Of a stretch of DNA of 64,000 nt, positions 17,788-25,318 are shown piece after piece; within the stretch, counting starts at the first letter, position 1, and the number at the start of each line of letters is the position of its first letter. The notes beneath the pieces are model-generated. The model saw nothing but the letters and a program-made list of their open reading frames with translations, ran no database searches and was not told where the DNA came from. The translations under genes were made by a program, and so were the position numbers. This DNA comes from GCA-2746365 sp963711255. Its GTDB lineage: Bacteria > Pseudomonadota > Gammaproteobacteria > SZUA-229. Location of the stretch: the NCBI GenBank assembly GCA_963711255.1, contig CAVQDO010000021.1, positions 1-64,000 of the forward strand. The letters are read 5' to 3'.

Positions 17788-18765
17788 CTAATTCTCCTGT
17801 TTTGCAACTTTGTCTGCAGACTCTGCAAAGGGCTGTATGTCAGTTTTCACGCCTTGCATGTTGTCAGTAGCATTACCCTGTTTACTACTTTTCTCTGAAT
17901 TAGAATAATCCATCATTATTTCTACGCGCCTGTTTTTAGAACGCCCTTCCCAGGTATCATTGGTATCAACGGGTCGAGTTTCAGCATAAGCAACAACCTT
18001 ATAATTTTTATCTTTCAACAAGGCATTTGAAGACAGTTCGTGCAGAACACTTACCGCACGAGATGAAGACAGCTCCCAGTTAGACCTGAAACGATAGGTA
18101 TTGATTGGTATGTTATCCGTATGGCCCGAAACCAGAATAATGCCATTAAAGTTTTCAAACACCTCACTGATTTTTCCAACAATAATCTCGAAAGGTTTAA
18201 TGATTTCAGCACTGCCCGAAGGAAATGAGCCTTTTTCCCGGACGCGAAGAATAATTCGTTTCTCGGTCACTTCAAGGTCAACAATGCCCTTGTTGATTTC
18301 CTCTTCCAGCGCTTCACGCACCTTCTTACTATCATGCTGAATGCGGTCCATTTGCGCGATTTCTTCTTCACTAAGCGCCGCATTAGCTTCAAGTGCATCA
18401 AGTAACATATCCTCGTCTGTTTTAAGCTCCATGCTCGAATCAGTATAAGACGGCCTTGATTTACTTTCATTCGTCGTCATCTGGCGTACTTCATTAATCG
18501 CGGTTGGTTCAGGCTTACCCGGGCTAAATTCCCTGGCGATAATATTGATACCCCTGGGGGTTTCTTTTGCCTTAATTTCACGTTGCACACCAAAGGCATC
18601 TTTTAACGAACCAGCCAGTTCCTTGTAGACGTTTTTATCCATCTCCGAGAAGGAAAATAAAAGTACAAAGAATGCCAGTAACAATGACATCAGGTCTGCG
18701 AAGGTCATTACCCATGCGGGTATGCCCGTGGGGCACTTATGTTGAGCTTCCACGGCACCACTCAC
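17788..18765 (-). CDS. pomB: Flagellar stator protein MotB/PomB
   Basis: 325 residues. One membrane helix (about 18-40) in PAWVMTFADLMSLLLAFFVLLFSFSEMD contains the ion-binding Asp at residue 24. The C-terminal OmpA-like peptidoglycan-binding domain shows SGHTDNIPI and GRSKNRRVEI. The N-terminal CPTGIPAWVMTFADLM block and the FSEMD ending match the sodium-type PomB rather than proton-type MotB, so Na+ coupling is likely but inferred. It anchors the stator to the wall and forms the ion channel with the protein encoded 59 bases upstream. Confidence 0.9.
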   Translation of the reverse strand: MSGAVEAQHKCPTGIPAWVMTFADLMSLLLAFFVLLFSFSEMDKNVYKELAGSLKDAFGVQREIKAKETPRGINIIAREFSPGKPEPTAINEVRQMTTNESKSRPSYTDSSMELKTDEDMLLDALEANAALSEEEIAQMDRIQHDSKKVREALEEEINKGIVDLEVTEKRIILRVREKGSFPSGSAEIIKPFEIIVGKISEVFENFNGIILVSGHTDNIPINTYRFRSNWELSSSRAVSVLHELSSNALLKDKNYKVVAYAETRPVDTNDTWEGRSKNRRVEIMMDYSNSEKSSKQGNATDNMQGVKTDIQPFAESADKVAKQEN

Positions 18766-18824
18766 AGTATGTTGTATTCGTTAAGTTCATTTCCATTATC
18801 CAGGTCAGATATATAGGCTGCCTA

Positions 18825-19589
18825 CTAGGCTGCTTTTTCTTTTGCGTCTTTCTTATTGACTGGCAGGTAGATATTCAGCAAGCCTTCAATCATGCGAGGA
18901 TTCAAACCTTCCTGGATAGCACTGATGCTTTCAAGAATCATGGATTTAGTGAGGCGTTCTTCATTACTGCGAAGTTCCAGCTTAGCGGCGATCGGCAGCG
19001 CAAAAACATTGGCGATCACCGCACCGTATAATGTTGTTAACAAGGCAACCGCCATTGCCGGACCAATTGATTTAGGATCACTCATATTGGACATCATCTG
19101 CACCAGCCCGATCAGGGTACCTATCATTCCCATCGCGGGCGCGACATCGCCCATGGCCTTAAATATATTCAGACCGGATTCATTACGTTCAATTGACAGG
19201 CTGATTTCCTTGGAAAGAATCTTATGGACCAGCTCCGGCGGGTTACCATCGACCACCATGGCAATGCCCTTGGCGAGAAACTCGTTTTTAACTTCAACAT
19301 TTTCCAGTCCGAGCAAGCCTTCCTTACGGGCCACATTAGCCAGTTCCATACTTTGCTCGATAATTTCACTGGGCTGCTGAGTCTTATGAACAAAGGCTTT
19401 TAGCGCAATACCAAAGGCACCAAGCATACTGACCAGTGAAAACTTCATCAAAACCACTGCTAGCGTACCCGCTACTACAATCATGACACTGGGGGCGTTG
19501 ACGAACATTCCCATTTCGCCGCCCATCAAGATCGCTGCTACGATACAGCCTATAGCACTGACAACGCCTATAAGAGTCGCTAAATCCAC
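18825..19589 (-). CDS. pomA: Flagellar stator protein MotA/PomA
   Basis: 254 residues with four predicted membrane helices (about 5-25, 30-50, 150-172, 182-202). The start MDLATLIGVVSAIGCIVAAI and length match PomA. The cytoplasmic loop (GLLGLENVEV, residues about 85-150) contacts FliG, and the MGMIGTLIGLVQMM helix holds the channel prolines' neighbourhood. With the downstream gene it forms the torque-generating stator ring in the inner membrane. A FliA promoter match precedes it (19682-19708), as expected for a late motility gene. Confidence 0.92.
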   Translation of the reverse strand: MDLATLIGVVSAIGCIVAAILMGGEMGMFVNAPSVMIVVAGTLAVVLMKFSLVSMLGAFGIALKAFVHKTQQPSEIIEQSMELANVARKEGLLGLENVEVKNEFLAKGIAMVVDGNPPELVHKILSKEISLSIERNESGLNIFKAMGDVAPAMGMIGTLIGLVQMMSNMSDPKSIGPAMAVALLTTLYGAVIANVFALPIAAKLELRSNEERLTKSMILESISAIQEGLNPRMIEGLLNIYLPVNKKDAKEKAA

Positions 19590-19681
19590 TGTTTACACCT
19601 CTTCTATACAACTTTCTAACAATTAATCCGGTATCATTGATATCAAACAAACATTCTTAAGATTCAATGTCTTAACCTTAT

Positions 19682-19708
19682 TAATCGGTCAATGCGGGAT
19701 TTTCTTTA
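19682..19708 (-). promoter_or_regulatory. FliA (sigma28) promoter of pomAB
   Basis: Minus strand TAAAGAAA, 11 bases, ACCGATTA (5/8 and 6/8). Predicted start about 85 bases before the ATG. Weaker than the others but motAB-type genes are standard FliA targets. Confidence 0.6.
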
Positions 19709-19880
19709 GTCATTATGCGGTTGCTGCTGATAAATAAGGCGACCAATTTAGATAGGTTCCAAAAGCTTAGAAAACCCCACAAAAATAATGTAAACTTTTG
19801 TAAATATGGCTATTAATTTCTGTACATCAACGTAAATTAGAGATAAGCAATTTTTTTAAGAATCCAACTAACAACCTGGA

Positions 19881-20681
19881 ATGACCCTAATGGCAAGCCA
19901 TGATGCGAAACAAAAATCAGAATTTGGTTCTCAGTCTTCTTCTCAAGAGAAAATGGCATACATGAATAATCCTAAAATACTGTTTGTTGATGATGACCAG
20001 CGATTATGCCGCCTGGTTAAACGCTACATAGAAAATAACGATTATGATATTGTCTACGCTCATAATGCCGACGATGCACACAAAATGCTGGAAGACAATG
20101 ACATTGACCTGGCCCTGCTCGATATTATGCTGCCAGACAGAGACGGTCTTGCCCTGGCGCAGGAAATTCGCAACCTGTCCAATATTCCAATTATTTTTCT
20201 TTCCGCCAAAACGGATATTGACGATAAGGTAACCGGACTTGAAGCTGGTGCTGACGACTACATAACCAAGCCTTTCGAAGAAAAAGAGCTTATTGCCCGC
20301 ATTCAGTCGGTATTAAGACGCAGCCAGGCTAAAAACACAAAACAATCGGATAAGACACACGCAAACTTTGCCGGCTGGAGTCTTAACCTGATCAATCAGC
20401 AGCTATTTTCACCTGAAGGTAATAATGTTGAGATCACCAGTACTGAGTACCGCTTACTGTCAACATTGATCAGCCGTCCCAACGTCACCATTCATCGTGA
20501 AGAAATTCTAAATATACTGTCTGGACGTGAATGGTCACCGCTTGATCGTTCCGCTGACATGGCGATTTCCAAATTACGTAAAAAACTGGCAAACAGCTCA
20601 CACGAAAGAGAAATAATTCGTACGATTCGAAACAAAGGCTACCAGCTGACAGCCGAAGTCGAGTTTGTCGACTCGCATTAA
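19881..20681 (+). CDS. OmpR-family response regulator, orphan
   Basis: Receiver domain (about 33-145) with VDDDQRL, acceptor Asp in LLDIMLPD, Ser in FLSAKT and Lys in TKPFEE, followed by a winged-helix DNA-binding domain (about 165-262; TSTEYRLLSTLI, DRSADMAISKLRKKL, IRTIRNKGYQL). It should bind DNA as a dimer when phosphorylated. No histidine kinase gene is adjacent. The exact start is open: an ATG at 19890 or the one before the receiver (MAYMNNPK) would also fit. It converges with the lipoprotein gene, with only five bases between the stops. Confidence 0.9.
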   Translation: MTLMASHDAKQKSEFGSQSSSQEKMAYMNNPKILFVDDDQRLCRLVKRYIENNDYDIVYAHNADDAHKMLEDNDIDLALLDIMLPDRDGLALAQEIRNLSNIPIIFLSAKTDIDDKVTGLEAGADDYITKPFEEKELIARIQSVLRRSQAKNTKQSDKTHANFAGWSLNLINQQLFSPEGNNVEITSTEYRLLSTLISRPNVTIHREEILNILSGREWSPLDRSADMAISKLRKKLANSSHEREIIRTIRNKGYQLTAEVEFVDSH

Positions 20682-20686
20682 ATTGT

Positions 20687-21535
20687 TCAGGCCTGGCATA
20701 TTTCCAGGCTTTCACCAGTTCGTTTTGTTGAAATAACCCGCTGTACTACCTTATCTTTCCAGATAAAACCGGAAGCTTTAGACACGCTATAACGAGATTC
20801 GTAGACTTCTATGCTGTCACAGGCACCGTCAATTCCCGCTGTAAGTTTTGCCTGCTGTAATACCTGCACAAATTCATCGTCTGTTTCAGAGCTTAGCGAA
20901 GAAAGCACCGCATTGCCGTAATTATTATCCATGGTAAACGTCCACAGATACTCAACGATTAACTTGATATCACTGGCAGTTACTGTGCCCAGTGTTATTC
21001 TGCCTTTATAATTATCGTCAACACCGTTACGGTCCAGCACACTGGCTTTCAGTACGCGGTTCAGGTAAATAACCTGGGGTGAGTTGGGGTCTACCCTTGT
21101 GAACTGGTGGTATAAACTGGTTTCGCTGTTATCAACCAGCTGTTTATATGTCGCCTGGTAACCGGCAGATTGTTCCGACCATGCCATCGATTCCGAAAAG
21201 TCATCACTGGCCAGCTCATATACCGGCTGACCGGCTCTATCAACAAGAGGTAATATATCCGTATTTTTAACATGACTGGTGACATAATAAGCATCACCCG
21301 GATTGGCTTCTGTGTAAAAACCCGCTGGTATGCGCTCATCAAAATAAACCGCCTGGGCGATCGCCAGGTCGACTGTTGCGTCGCTATTACCTTTAACCGC
21401 ACTACCGTCAGCTGCGCTGGCTTCACCTGCACCGCTGCTGCATGCCGTAATGTTGAGAATAAATAAACCCAGTGTCAGGAATTGTATGAATTGCAAAACT
21501 ACAGGTTGATTTATACATTTAGTTTTGCTCCGCAT
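20687..21535 (-). CDS. Putative lipoprotein under a FliA promoter
   Basis: About 282 residues. The ATG at 21535 is chosen because GAGG lies eight bases upstream and a FliA promoter ends at 21570, which excludes the ATG at 21568. The N-terminus is a lipoprotein signal (FLTLGLFILNITACSS, lipid-carrying Cys in TAC). The mature part is acidic, contains Cys pairs late (DGACDSIE, LEICQA) and shows no domain I recognise. It is monocistronic. The promoter suggests an envelope component made with the late flagellar genes, for instance a motility accessory lipoprotein; this is inference. Confidence 0.7.
   Translation of the reverse strand: MRSKTKCINQPVVLQFIQFLTLGLFILNITACSSGAGEASAADGSAVKGNSDATVDLAIAQAVYFDERIPAGFYTEANPGDAYYVTSHVKNTDILPLVDRAGQPVYELASDDFSESMAWSEQSAGYQATYKQLVDNSETSLYHQFTRVDPNSPQVIYLNRVLKASVLDRNGVDDNYKGRITLGTVTASDIKLIVEYLWTFTMDNNYGNAVLSSLSSETDDEFVQVLQQAKLTAGIDGACDSIEVYESRYSVSKASGFIWKDKVVQRVISTKRTGESLEICQA
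20691..20709 (+). terminator. Hairpin between convergent genes
   Basis: GCCTGG and CCAGGC pair around a seven-base loop, followed by TTTC. It lies ten bases after the stop of the OmpR-type gene and inside the last codons of the lipoprotein gene, so it can end transcription of the rightward gene. Confidence 0.5.
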
Positions 21536-21569
21536 AGAAATTGCCTCGTATTGAGCTATGTGCTTCAAG

Positions 21570-21596
21570 CTATCGGCGGCTTAGTTAAAAGCTTTA
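21570..21596 (-). promoter_or_regulatory. FliA (sigma28) promoter of the lipoprotein gene
   Basis: Minus strand TAAAGCTT, 11 bases, GCCGATAG (7/8 and 7/8), one of the best matches in the window. Predicted start near 21563. Confidence 0.8.
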
Positions 21597-21658
21597 GTAA
21601 AAACCATGACCGTTCGTCGGCAAGTATTGTCGACAACCATTGACGGCAGACAATCGGT

Positions 21659-21838
21659 TTATTTATAAAACAAATTAAGCAGTAAAAATGAACTGCCGAT
21701 AAACAGGCCAAAGCCAGTAAAAAACAGCCGGTAGAGATGCTCATAATCAGCCAGCTTGCTGCTACTCTGCTGAATACAGCTATTAACAGCACAAGCGGCT
21801 TGGGAGTTATCTCGTTTTGACGAATAGCTAATATTCAA
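21659..21838 (-). CDS. Small membrane protein, 59 residues, TTG start
   Basis: Begins at a TTG with AGGAG seven bases upstream and ends in TAA at 21659. The first 37 residues are polar with two Cys; the C-terminus RLFFTGFGLFIGSSFLLLNLFYK is a single membrane helix of the tail-anchored kind. A FliA promoter match at 21919-21945 lies about 65 bases upstream of the predicted ribosome site. I do not recognise a family. The combination of start site, helix and promoter makes a real gene more likely than not. Confidence 0.5.
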   Translation of the reverse strand: MNISYSSKRDNSQAACAVNSCIQQSSSKLADYEHLYRLFFTGFGLFIGSSFLLLNLFYK

Positions 21839-21918
21839 TGGCTTACTCCTGTTGTTACAGAAAACTGTTATTACCGAATACAATTTCAGAAAACACTTTA
21901 ATGATGTGCTGCTATATA

Positions 21919-21945
21919 TTTTCGGTAAGCAGTTACCAATCTTTA
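21919..21945 (-). promoter_or_regulatory. FliA (sigma28) promoter of the small membrane protein
   Basis: Minus strand TAAAGATT, 11 bases, ACCGAAAA (7/8 and 6/8). Predicted start near 21912. Confidence 0.55.
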
Positions 21946-22337
21946 GCAAATACGAAAATTTGGACATCGCTATTGAATAAAGCGAATTAAAAAGAGGCGG
22001 CTAAATACCCCTCATACCTCCCCCCCGGTCAGTACTCAGAATTTAGATAGCCACCAAACTACAAGTTGAGGATGTTACACAATGGAAAAACATCACATAC
22101 GCCACAACTTAATGCGACAATATGGATATTCGGCAGTTAAAGAGATTTCTTTAGCGAATTTTACGATTTTGATAAATAGTCAGTAGTATCATGAGATATC
22201 TGAGCATTTACTGAATGTAACTATTGAACCCTGGCTAACACGGGTCGATAAACGCAGAATATTTTCGCAGCACATAATGCTACGATGCAACTACTACGCA
22301 CATCTTGAATATATATTACTGTTGAAAATTAAGCAGA
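21946..22337. other. Intergenic region downstream of fliA
   Basis: No gene is seen. It follows the end of the long fliL-fliA operon, but I find no convincing hairpin with a T run; a C7 run occurs at 22021-22027. Confidence 0.4.
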
Positions 22338-23097
22338 CTACTCGTCCGTAGCCTCCTCGTCTACCCACTCCGTCATACGTGCACGTAAACGAACTAAGGC
22401 CTGGCTATGTATCTGGCAAACCCTGCCTTCTGTAATACCAAGAATCTCACCGATTTCACGCAGGTTAAATTCTTCATCGTAATATAAAGAAACGACTAGT
22501 TTTTCACGTTCGGGCAAAGTTGGAAATTTTATCTGCCAGGCCGCATTTGAAATCGTCTTCCTGTACTGTGCTGTATGGGCCATCAAAATCGCCCATTTTA
22601 TATTCATCGTGGCTGCCACCGGCGAGCGCTATATCTTCATAGCTTAATAACTGGCAACCTGCGGCATCTTTAACCATGCTGTAATACTCATCCATGCTAA
22701 TGCCCAGCAGTTCGGCCACTTCACTGTCTTTTGCATCACGTCCGTGTTCTTTTTCAACAGACCTCATTGCCTCGGATATTTCGCGGGATTTTTTATAGAC
22801 TGAACGCGGGGTCCAGTCGCATCGGCGTACCTCATCGATCATTGCACCCTGAATTCGTATTCTCGAATAGGTTTCAAAACTTGCCCCCTTGGACATATCG
22901 TAACCTTTAATGGCTTCGAACAGGCCAATCATGCCAGCTTGAATCATATCCTCCAGCTGCACGTTAGACGGCAGTCGGGAAATCATGTGGTAAGCAATAC
23001 GTTTAACAAAAGGCGCATATTCCGACATCAACGCATCGTAATCTGGTTGAACGTCATCAATTGCACCGACATCGGCGTAACTGGACAGCATAGTCAT
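22338..23097 (-). CDS. fliA: Flagellar sigma factor FliA (sigma28), frameshifted before region 4
   Basis: Directs RNA polymerase to late flagellar promoters. Region 2 (YAPFVKRIAYHMISRLP, DMIQAGMIGLFEAI, SFETYSRIRIQGAMIDEVR) and region 3 (WTPRSVYKKSREI, DSEVAELLGIS) are in one frame, which then ends at a TGA near 22504. Region 4 (LPEREKLVVSLYYDEEFNLREIGEILGITEGRVCQIHSQA) is intact in the next frame. Removing one base of the AAA at 22516-22518 restores DKISNLPERE and a 252-residue protein of normal FliA layout. The start at 23097 overlaps the fleN stop by ATGA and has AGGAG eight bases upstream. As written, the protein would lack the -35-binding helix-turn-helix and be inactive. Last gene of the fliL operon. 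Confidence 0.88.
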
Positions 23098-24008
23098 TTG
23101 CATAACTCCTGTTGTGTCATATCGGCCTGTATCATGCGTTCAACAAAAAACTTGAGTTCCCCCGTTGATTGCGCGCTATCATCGGCCCACTTGTAAATTT
23201 TTCTACTAATTCGTTTAAATGCCAGTGCAGAAGGACTGCGCGGAAAAGCATCAACAACCGCACGCTGGTGCTGCACTGCCTTGCGTAATTTTTCATCGTA
23301 AGGCACACTGCCGGCAAAGGTTAAGATCACATCAAGGAAGCGGTCTGTGGCTTTTGATAATTTGACAAACAGATCCTGTCCTTCATGCGCGCCATGTGAC
23401 ATGTTAGCCAGTATGTGAAAACGATTGATATTGTGCTGCTTGCTCATTACCTTGATAAAGGCATAAGCATCGGTAATAGATGCCGGCTCATCATGAACAA
23501 CAACCATGACATCCTGCGAAGCCCGGCAGAAATTAATCACCGTATCGGAAATTCCAGCACCGGTATCGACAATTAAGGCATCAACCGCATTACCCAGCTC
23601 ACTAAATGCATTGATCAGCCCGACCTGCTCAGCCTCTGTCAGGTTAGCCATTTTATGAATACCCGATGAAGCTGGAATTATTTTGATGCCGGAAGGACCT
23701 TCGACCATAATTTCTTCCAGTGTACGTTCACCGCTAATAACATGTGACAGGTCGTACTCCGTATTCAAGCCCAGTAATACATCGACATTTGCCATGCCCA
23801 GATCGGCATCCAGCAAAATAACTTCCTTACCCTGCATCGCCATTGATAAGGCCAGGTTGATTGAAACGTTTGTCTTGCCAACGCCGCCTTTACCACTGCT
23901 GATGGCAATGATTTTTAGCGGCCTGGGGCTAACAATTCTACGTAAATTATTCGCCTGATCGTTAAGCTCATTAGTGCCAGAAAGCATTGCTGTGTTAGAT
24001 AATTGCAT
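23094..24008 (-). CDS. fleN: Flagellar number regulator FleN (FlhG), MinD-like ATPase
   Basis: ParA/MinD-type ATPase with the deviant Walker A SSGKGGVGKTNVSINLA, switch region DADLGMANVDVLLGL and IVDTGAGIS (switch II). FleN restrains FleQ and FlhF so that one polar flagellum is built. The start at 24008 (MQLSNTAML) is chosen since the upstream residues lie inside flhF; GGAGGG stands upstream and the genes overlap by 14 bases. The N-terminal 30 residues before the Walker motif are typical of FlhG and include the FlhF-stimulating segment. About 304 residues, somewhat longer than usual FleN. Confidence 0.93.
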   Translation of the reverse strand: MQLSNTAMLSGTNELNDQANNLRRIVSPRPLKIIAISSGKGGVGKTNVSINLALSMAMQGKEVILLDADLGMANVDVLLGLNTEYDLSHVISGERTLEEIMVEGPSGIKIIPASSGIHKMANLTEAEQVGLINAFSELGNAVDALIVDTGAGISDTVINFCRASQDVMVVVHDEPASITDAYAFIKVMSKQHNINRFHILANMSHGAHEGQDLFVKLSKATDRFLDVILTFAGSVPYDEKLRKAVQHQRAVVDAFPRSPSALAFKRISRKIYKWADDSAQSTGELKFFVERMIQADMTQQELCK

Positions 24009-25269
24009 TATTAACCATCCCTCCGAATGTATAAGCCAACTCCTCATCAGAGAGTGATCTCTTTGAATTTTTCATTAATTTAACGGCTTCCTTAACCAGT
24101 AGCTTGCCACGCGCCTGGTGAATATCATCAGGCACCTTCTGGCCATTGCAGACAAAATGCAGGGGTAAATCATGTTGAATCAACACTGAAATTATTTCGC
24201 CAAGGCTGGCAGCTTCATCAATTTTTGTAACCACGCAACCTTTTAAATTGGCTTTACTGAATGCCTGTACAACTTCATCCTGTAAATTCATCTGTCCTGT
24301 TGCCGATAACACCAGGTAGTTTTTAATATCCATGCCGGTAACATTTAGTGTTGTTAACTGCTCGGATAAACGAATATCTTTCTGGCAAATTCCAGCACTG
24401 TCTATTAATGTTAAGCGGCGTTCGCTGGCGTTTGTATTTGCCTGCGTTTCCTGCAAAATCTGCTTCAGTTCATCAGCATCAGATGCCACGTGTACCGGTA
24501 CACCTAAAATTCTTCCATAGGTACGTAACTGTTCATGTGCACCGATACGGTAATTATCCGTAGTGATTAAGGTTATACCGCGGCGACCATGTTTTAATGC
24601 AAAACGTGCTGCCAGTTTGGCTATGGTTGTTGTTTTGCCGACACCAGTCGGCCCTATCAATGAAACCACACCGCCATTACTTAATATGTCTTCATCATTA
24701 ACCGGTACCAGCTTGGCCAGTAACTGTAACGACTCAAGCCAGCTATGCTTGTTCAGGCCCTGATCAGCTGTTCTTTTGGCAATGCTCTGGCTTAGTTTTG
24801 AACTTAGCCCCAAAGTCATCAGCTGTTTTAACAGGCTGGCATACAGTGGTTGTACACGACCGGTTTCACCCCAGGCAAACTGCATCAGTGGTGCTTCCAT
24901 AATATTCTTCAGGCCTTTTAGTTCTTGCTGTATTTTCTTTAAAGCATTAGAACCCTGATCTGCGTCAGACGCTTTATTCATGCTGGAGAGCAAACTGTCT
25001 GAAAATTGCATATCGTGATCAGATACAGTCGTTGCCTGTGACGTAGAAGCTGTTCTACCCATGTTCGAGGTTTGATCCGTGTCTGATAATGTTTTTGGAT
25101 TTCCCAGCGAGGAATTAACCATGGCATCTTCATAATCCATCGCAGCGATAATTTCTACACCACCCTCAACCCGGCGGTTAGACAAAATTACTGCGTCAGG
25201 ACCCTGATCTTCTCGTAATTCTCGTAATGCCTGACGCGAATCAGTTGCAAAGTATCGTTTCATTTTCAT
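23995..25269 (-). CDS. flhF: Flagellar biosynthesis GTPase FlhF
   Basis: SRP-type GTPase that marks the cell pole for flagellar assembly. An N-terminal B domain (MKMKRYFATDSRQALRELREDQGPDAVILSNRR) precedes a linker and the NG domain: P-loop LIGPTGVGKTTTIAKLAARFA, G2-like TTDNYRIGAHEQL, G3 written as DSAG rather than DTAG, and G4 TKIDEAASLG. The ATG at 25269 is preferred to the GTG at 25278, having AGGTG six bases upstream. About 424 residues. Sits between flhA and fleN as in Pseudomonas and Vibrio. Confidence 0.94.
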   Translation of the reverse strand: MKMKRYFATDSRQALRELREDQGPDAVILSNRRVEGGVEIIAAMDYEDAMVNSSLGNPKTLSDTDQTSNMGRTASTSQATTVSDHDMQFSDSLLSSMNKASDADQGSNALKKIQQELKGLKNIMEAPLMQFAWGETGRVQPLYASLLKQLMTLGLSSKLSQSIAKRTADQGLNKHSWLESLQLLAKLVPVNDEDILSNGGVVSLIGPTGVGKTTTIAKLAARFALKHGRRGITLITTDNYRIGAHEQLRTYGRILGVPVHVASDADELKQILQETQANTNASERRLTLIDSAGICQKDIRLSEQLTTLNVTGMDIKNYLVLSATGQMNLQDEVVQAFSKANLKGCVVTKIDEAASLGEIISVLIQHDLPLHFVCNGQKVPDDIHQARGKLLVKEAVKLMKNSKRSLSDEELAYTFGGMVNNAII

Positions 25270-25318
25270 GATTTGCACCTACTTATAATTTGTCGATAGT
25301 CGTTCATCATTCACTCTC

